From C7867-006 sp964453075 (GTDB taxonomy: Bacteria; Patescibacteriota; Minisyncoccia; Phycocordibacterales; DATDWN01), in contig CAYVNM010000001.1 in assembly GCA_964453075.1 (NCBI GenBank), positions 50,616-114,615 of the forward strand: a DNA stretch of 64,000 nucleotides, read 5' to 3'. The position numbers were made by a program, and so were the translations under genes. Shown here piece after piece: positions 60,871 to 64,000 of this stretch. The first letter of the stretch is position 1; each line of letters starts with the position of its first letter. Under the pieces are notes generated by a model. That model searched no databases and was not told where the DNA came from. It worked only from the letters and a program-made list of their open reading frames with translations.

Positions 60871-61242
60871 CTAGTTTAGAAAAAACAAGTATAAACCAAC
60901 TAATATAGCGAGCAAACCATAAAGACCAAATAAGCCTCTAAATTTCTTGATCGCCATTTCATTTAGGATCTGAGGCGCAAAAATATACGCCAAACCCTTA
61001 AACATTATCAGCCACGTTATGAGTGTAACCAAAGATCTCCATGTTCCATCCCAGATATTGTATTGAATCAAATACATAGATGACAGGAATATTAGAATTA
61101 TTCCAGTCAAATACACAATAGCGGGATGATCAAAAAAATCTTTTAGTAAGTGAGGAACAGTTTTGCCTTTCAAAACTAAAAACAAACCACTCACTACCAA
61201 ATAAATACCTAATATTTTTACAACTAGAATTGTAATGTCCAT
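60871..61242 (-). CDS. Hypothetical membrane protein (four spans)
   Basis: A 123-residue protein with four hydrophobic segments (about residues 5-25, 42-62, 70-92 and 103-121). No diagnostic motif was recognised. It lies between the zinc-ribbon gene and the rhodanese, all on the minus strand, with gaps of 50-60 nt, so shared transcription is possible. Confidence 0.65.
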   Translation of the reverse strand: MDITILVVKILGIYLVVSGLFLVLKGKTVPHLLKDFFDHPAIVYLTGIILIFLSSMYLIQYNIWDGTWRSLVTLITWLIMFKGLAYIFAPQILNEMAIKKFRGLFGLYGLLAILVGLYLFFLN

Positions 61243-61293
61243 AATAAAATTAGCTATTAATAATAAACTAATTATACCAGACCTTAATATATT

Positions 61294-61722
61294 TTAGTGT
61301 ACAAGTTCTCCACCTCTCTCTTGCCAGTGTACAGTACCACCTATATTAATAGCATTATTGAAACCCAACTCTTTTAGTATGGTCACTGCTTGACCAGCTC
61401 TGTTGCCAGACCTACAGTAAACATAAATAGGTATGTCCCTAGGTAAATCCTTGGTTGTTTCTTCGTTTAGGTTTCCTAATGATATAAGTTCAGCACCAGC
61501 TATGTGACCCAAATCCCATTCATGCTGTTCTCTCACATCAAGAAGGAATATTTCTTCGTTTTCAAGTTGTCTTTTTATTTGCTCTGGATTCATTTTTGTA
61601 TAAACTTGATTATTATCTACACTTTTGGCATTACATTCTTCACCACTACATCTGGAGGCATAACCACCATACACTATCAAACCTCCTGCAATAAGAATAC
61701 TAATAAAAATATACTTATTCAT
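61294..61722 (-). CDS. Exported single-domain rhodanese
   Basis: Sulfurtransferase-like protein of 142 residues. An N-terminal hydrophobic segment (about 4-20) suggests export or anchoring. The rhodanese domain (about 45-140) shows LLDVREQHEWDLGHIAGA near 58 and the active-site loop YCRSGNRAG near 108 with the catalytic Cys. Two further cysteines lie just after the membrane segment (RCSGEEC). TATAAT lies 8 nt before the ATG, consistent with a leaderless or nearly leaderless mRNA. Confidence 0.88.
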   Translation of the reverse strand: MNKYIFISILIAGGLIVYGGYASRCSGEECNAKSVDNNQVYTKMNPEQIKRQLENEEIFLLDVREQHEWDLGHIAGAELISLGNLNEETTKDLPRDIPIYVYCRSGNRAGQAVTILKELGFNNAINIGGTVHWQERGGELVH

Positions 61723-61749
61723 AATTATATATTATACCACTTTTGAAAA

Positions 61750-61780
61750 AACCGGCACACCCTGCGAGGGTAGCCGGCTT
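61750..61780 (-). terminator. Terminator of orphan gene E
   Basis: AAGCCGGC and GCCGGTT form the outer stem, ACCCT/AGGGT the inner stem, and TTTTTTC follows on the minus strand. It starts 5 nt after the stop codon. Confidence 0.85.
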
Positions 61781-61785
61781 TGTCT

Positions 61786-61959
61786 CTACTGCGGAAGATT
61801 GAATCCCGCGGTGAGTGACTGTCTACTACTAGCTAGAACAGTCTGAATGGTCTCAAAGAACACGAGGAGCGTATTCTCGAGTCCCATAAACACCTTCGGG
61901 ACCAGGAACTTGAGCATGACAATAGTCAGACCAAGTCCCACAACCCTTAATATTTTCAT
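61786..61959 (-). CDS. GC-rich orphan gene E (57 aa, hydrophobic)
   Basis: A 57-residue, largely hydrophobic protein from ATG 61959; a TTG at 62007 would add 16 residues. Codons after the first eight end mostly in G or C, unlike the adjacent rhodanese. Unlike the other orphan genes it has no clear Shine-Dalgarno sequence. A GTATTGTG/CACAATAC hairpin lies just upstream. It has a strong terminator. It may be a small membrane protein; an RNA gene with a chance frame is the alternative. Confidence 0.5.
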   Translation of the reverse strand: MKILRVVGLGLTIVMLKFLVPKVFMGLENTLLVFFETIQTVLASSRQSLTAGFNLPQ

Positions 61960-62139
61960 GTTATTAATGATTGAGAGAGACTTGGGTATTGTGTGGACGA
62001 GACACAATACGCTGACTAATGGTCAGGCTGCCCCCCTCTTCCCTTTTGACCAAAATTGACCAAGAAGGAAGAAAAGAGGTTCCAAAAACAATATCAATGT
62101 TCAGTTCACCTACAAGAATATTTTAACATATTCACAATT

Positions 62140-62168
62140 TGAAAACTAATTTATTTTATTGTATAATA
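62140..62168 (+). promoter_or_regulatory. Promoter of the DUF975-like gene
   Basis: TTGAAA (62140-62145) and TATAAT (62163-62168) are 17 nt apart, about 31 nt before ATG 62200. No Shine-Dalgarno sequence is seen. Confidence 0.65.
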
Positions 62169-62199
62169 TTATCCAGATTATTATTTAACTAACCAAAAA

Positions 62200-62796
62200 A
62201 TGAAAACAGAAAATGCGACCATTATGCAGCAGGCTAGAGAAGCCCTCGCCGGCAAATGGGGTTTGGCGGTAGGTACTATGTTTGTCTACTCCGTTATTAC
62301 TATGGCTATCCAAACCATTCCAAAAAGCGGACCGATTTTAGGAATTCTTATTGGTGGACCAATGTCTCTCGGTCTAGTGATTTTCTCACTATCTCTGGTT
62401 AGAAACCAAAATCCAAAAGTTGAACAACTCTTTGAAGGGTTCAAAAGATTTGGAATAGCTCTCACTGCACAGGTTCTTATAATGATATATGTTTTATTAT
62501 GGGCCTTGCTTCTTATTGTCCCTGGTATCATTGCAGCTCTTTCCTATTCAATGACTTTTTATATTCTTGCTGATGACAAATCCATTGGAGCAAAGGAGGC
62601 TATGGATAAAAGTAAGAAAATGATGATGGGTAACAAATGGAAATTCTTCTGTTTAGGACTACGGTTTATCGGTTGGGCAATACTTTCTATTTTTACTTTT
62701 GGTATTGGTTTATTGTGGTTTATTCCCTATCTCCAAATAAGTACGACTAAGTTTTACGAAGATTTGAAGAAGTCTGAAACAGCACCTGCTAATTAA
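62200..62796 (+). CDS. DUF975-like membrane protein
   Basis: A 198-residue polytopic protein resembling the DUF975 family. It starts with an amphipathic ATIMQQAREALAGKWG segment typical of the family and has about five membrane spans. WALLLIVPGIIAALSYSMTFYILADD near residues 107-130 followed by AKEAMDKSKKMMMGNKWK is the family pattern. The function is unknown. It has its own promoter and terminator. Confidence 0.8.
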   Translation: MKTENATIMQQAREALAGKWGLAVGTMFVYSVITMAIQTIPKSGPILGILIGGPMSLGLVIFSLSLVRNQNPKVEQLFEGFKRFGIALTAQVLIMIYVLLWALLLIVPGIIAALSYSMTFYILADDKSIGAKEAMDKSKKMMMGNKWKFFCLGLRFIGWAILSIFTFGIGLLWFIPYLQISTTKFYEDLKKSETAPAN

Positions 62797-62803
62797 TAAA
62801 ATC

Positions 62804-62829
62804 AAAAAACTGCCAAAAGGCAGTTTTTT
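62804..62829 (+). terminator. Terminator of the DUF975-like gene
   Basis: AAAAACTGCC pairs with GGCAGTTTTT around AAAA, followed by T residues, 8 nt after the stop. Confidence 0.9.
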
Positions 62830-62839
62830 GAAATAGAAG

Positions 62840-62880
62840 AAGCCTCACAGTGAAGCTATGATGCTTCTTCTGTGAGGCTT
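62840..62880 (-). terminator. Terminator of orphan gene F
   Basis: AAGCCTCACAG (62840-62850 on +) pairs perfectly with CTGTGAGGCTT (62870-62880), with an inner GAAGC/GCTTC stem. The minus-strand tail is T-rich. Confidence 0.85.
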
Positions 62881-62900
62881 GGAAAGCGTGGCGGAGTCCG

Positions 62901-63266
62901 TCAGAATGGGCCAATGCTTGATTGGGACTTCCACTGATGCAAATCGGTTTCAGCCCCACAATTGTAGCACCGGGTTACCCGGTAGTAGTGATAGATTCCC
63001 GGGATGGAATAATCCTCTCCAGTGCTCCCTGAGAAGATATTCCTCCAGACATTCCAACTCCCGCAGTCTCCACAACGCACCATGAACAAAAAACGTACAA
63101 CCAGTGCATAGTAGAGAGAGAAAACCAGAGCAGCTATACAGCAGAACCCGTAGATCCACGCCGGAACCTCCTGGTTCACGACCATCACAGCTATGAAAAG
63201 TGCCACAAATCCTGCAAAGAAAGCCGTTACTACAAGCAGTGCTGCAATCTTCCTGAGTATACCCAT
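62901..63266 (-). CDS. GC-rich orphan gene F (121 aa, two spans and zinc ribbon)
   Basis: A 121-residue protein. Two membrane spans (about residues 8-30 and 35-62) are followed by a soluble tail with RCGDCGSW and RCYNCGAE, two CxxC pairs about 34 residues apart, so probably a zinc ribbon. No family is recognised. GGAGGG lies 5 nt before ATG 63266 and a consensus promoter lies further upstream. Codons end mostly in G or C. It has its own terminator. The layout is that of a stand-alone expression unit. Confidence 0.7.
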   Translation of the reverse strand: MGILRKIAALLVVTAFFAGFVALFIAVMVVNQEVPAWIYGFCCIAALVFSLYYALVVRFLFMVRCGDCGSWNVWRNIFSGSTGEDYSIPGIYHYYRVTRCYNCGAETDLHQWKSQSSIGPF

Positions 63267-63310
63267 TGGAACCCTCCATGCGCCTATAGCGCAAAATTTA
63301 TTCTAAAATC

Positions 63311-63339
63311 ATTATACACCTTTTATATTTCTTTGTCAA
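63311..63339 (-). promoter_or_regulatory. Perfect consensus sigma-70 promoter of orphan gene F
   Basis: On the minus strand TTGACA (63334-63339) and TATAAT (63311-63316) are exactly 17 nt apart. A GCGC...GCGC hairpin lies in the leader before the ribosome-binding site. Confidence 0.9.
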
Positions 63340-63368
63340 GATAGCATCTAGTGATTAATTTACATAAA

Positions 63369-63430
63369 AAGAAGGCCGCCTCACTCGTGTGAGAAGTGCG
63401 ACGGGCACTTCTGCGAGTGGGCGGTGTGGC
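63369..63430 (-). terminator. Long GC-rich terminator of orphan gene G
   Basis: GGCC, CCGCC and CACTCG pair with CGAGTG, GGCGG and GGCC, with an inner AGAAGTGC/GCACTTCT stem; TTCTTTTT follows on the minus strand. It starts directly after the stop codon. Confidence 0.85.
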
Positions 63431-63820
63431 CTATCCTCTCTCCATAACTTTCAGGGCTTCGTCCAGAGAGGAAGAGTACATCGGCCCGTATTGCCAAGTA
63501 AGTCTTTTCCTAAACCATTTACCATCAGGCGTCGTTGGCTTGCCAATGATGATAAGGTTGCAACCCCGTCTACAATTGAACATCTTGTCGTAGTGGGCAG
63601 TGACTCTCTCAGAAAAAGCCACTATCTTAATGAGCTCCTCATCTGTGTAGTCTTCAGGGTTGCCATTAACGGCAACAATAGACGGATAATCGGGTCTCTC
63701 CGCGCTTGGGGTATCCATGCCCCACAAAGCCCCGATCGCAACAGAGCAGATACCTAGACCATGGCCACCAGTGTTCCACAGGACTTTAGCGGCCATCTCT
63801 TCTCGATTCATTGACGACAT
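63431..63820 (-). CDS. GC-rich orphan gene G (129 aa)
   Basis: A 129-residue soluble protein of unknown function. It contains a small hydrophobic Gly/Ala-rich stretch near residues 17-34 and one CxxxC (NCRRGC near 82). GAGAGG lies 4 nt before ATG 63820. A TTGACA lies about 60 nt upstream, but the -10 is unclear. Codons are GC-rich. A long hairpin terminator follows the stop. No homologous family comes to mind. Confidence 0.65.
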   Translation of the reverse strand: MSSMNREEMAAKVLWNTGGHGLGICSVAIGALWGMDTPSAERPDYPSIVAVNGNPEDYTDEELIKIVAFSERVTAHYDKMFNCRRGCNLIIIGKPTTPDGKWFRKRLTWQYGPMYSSSLDEALKVMERG

Positions 63821-63889
63821 ATAGCCTCTCAGTCGGTGAGGTAAATCCAGTATAAAAGTAATATGAATATTATAATATTGTCAATAATG

Positions 63890-63962
63890 TGGACCCTACC
63901 AGATTCGAACTGGTGACCTCCTCATTGCAAATGAGGCGCTCTACCAACTAAGCTAAGGGCCC
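63890..63962 (-). tRNA. tRNA-Ala (UGC)
   Basis: On the minus strand a complete 73-nt cloverleaf runs from GGGCCCT to AGGGTCC plus discriminator A. The anticodon loop TTTGCAA gives anticodon TGC. The acceptor stem has the G3-U70 wobble pair that marks tRNA-Ala. The D loop contains AGTTGGTAGA and the T arm GGTTCGAA-type sequence (CAGTTCGAATCTG). The 3' CCA is not encoded: ACA follows the stem. Confidence 0.97.
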
Positions 63963-64000
63963 AACTAAACTAGATTATCAAACTTTTGTTAATCTCACAA

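Noticed and set aside
59537..63430. Integron-type gene cassettes with attC sites
   Set aside because: The cassettes have terminator hairpins, but I saw no shared attC-like core sites and each has its own promoter, which integron cassettes usually lack.

Overview
The window looks like a chromosomal segment from a small-genome bacterium of the Candidate Phyla Radiation (Patescibacteria), probably Parcubacteria/Paceibacteria. This placement is an inference. It rests on AT-rich DNA, shortened versions of universal enzymes (AlaRS, GluRS, NAD kinase), many small membrane proteins, DUF5671/DUF5679-type proteins, a PilM-like/baseplate-J-like pair, and native genes that mostly lack a Shine-Dalgarno sequence. 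TGA behaves as a stop: glycine in the 5,297-residue protein is written only with GGN codons. There are two 100-N gaps (11302-11401 and 35508-35607).

Layout. 93-8191 (+): a cell-wall/division block (asnB, mraY, ftsW, murG, gltX, an M23 hydrolase, a small membrane protein). 8648-14466 (-): a lytic-transglycosylase-like protein, a membrane protein and the chaperone set grpE-hypothetical-dnaK-dnaJ, interrupted by GC-rich genes on the opposite strand. 15105-19063 (-): infA-rpmJ-rpsM-rpsK-rpsD-rpoA-rplQ-rplM-rpsI. 19144-24072 (-): a TlyA-like methyltransferase, two envelope or pilus-related proteins, and a short alaS. 24279-31752 (-): pepF, a uracil-DNA glycosylase lacking its Fe-S cysteines, an HD phosphohydrolase, an ATP-cone nuclease, mnmA, mltG and a T4SS-like membrane protein. 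31810-38356 (-): a sigma-4/HARE-HTH regulator, leuS, a DUF5671-like membrane protein, a cupin, ychF. 38405-56629 (-): a three-gene surface operon made of a giant secreted GLUG/fibronectin-III protein ending in a dockerin, followed by two membrane-anchored proteins with cohesin-like domains. 56953-63962: a second mltG, membrane proteins, a SurA-like lipoprotein-sized protein, NAD kinase, a zinc ribbon, a rhodanese, a DUF975-like protein and tRNA-Ala.

Three things stand out. First, a structured element of about 175 nt occurs three times (14924, 24103, 29245). Its stems are kept by compensatory changes and G-U pairs that make sense only on the + strand, and each copy abuts the 3' end of a minus-strand gene. 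I do not recognise the family. Second, the giant dockerin protein lies next to two cohesin-like membrane proteins, which suggests a non-cellulosomal snap-on system that holds a huge glycine-rich adhesin on the cell. Third, seven short GC-rich orphan genes are scattered between housekeeping genes. Most carry their own promoter, a strong Shine-Dalgarno sequence and a hairpin terminator, unlike the AT-rich, SD-less genes around them.
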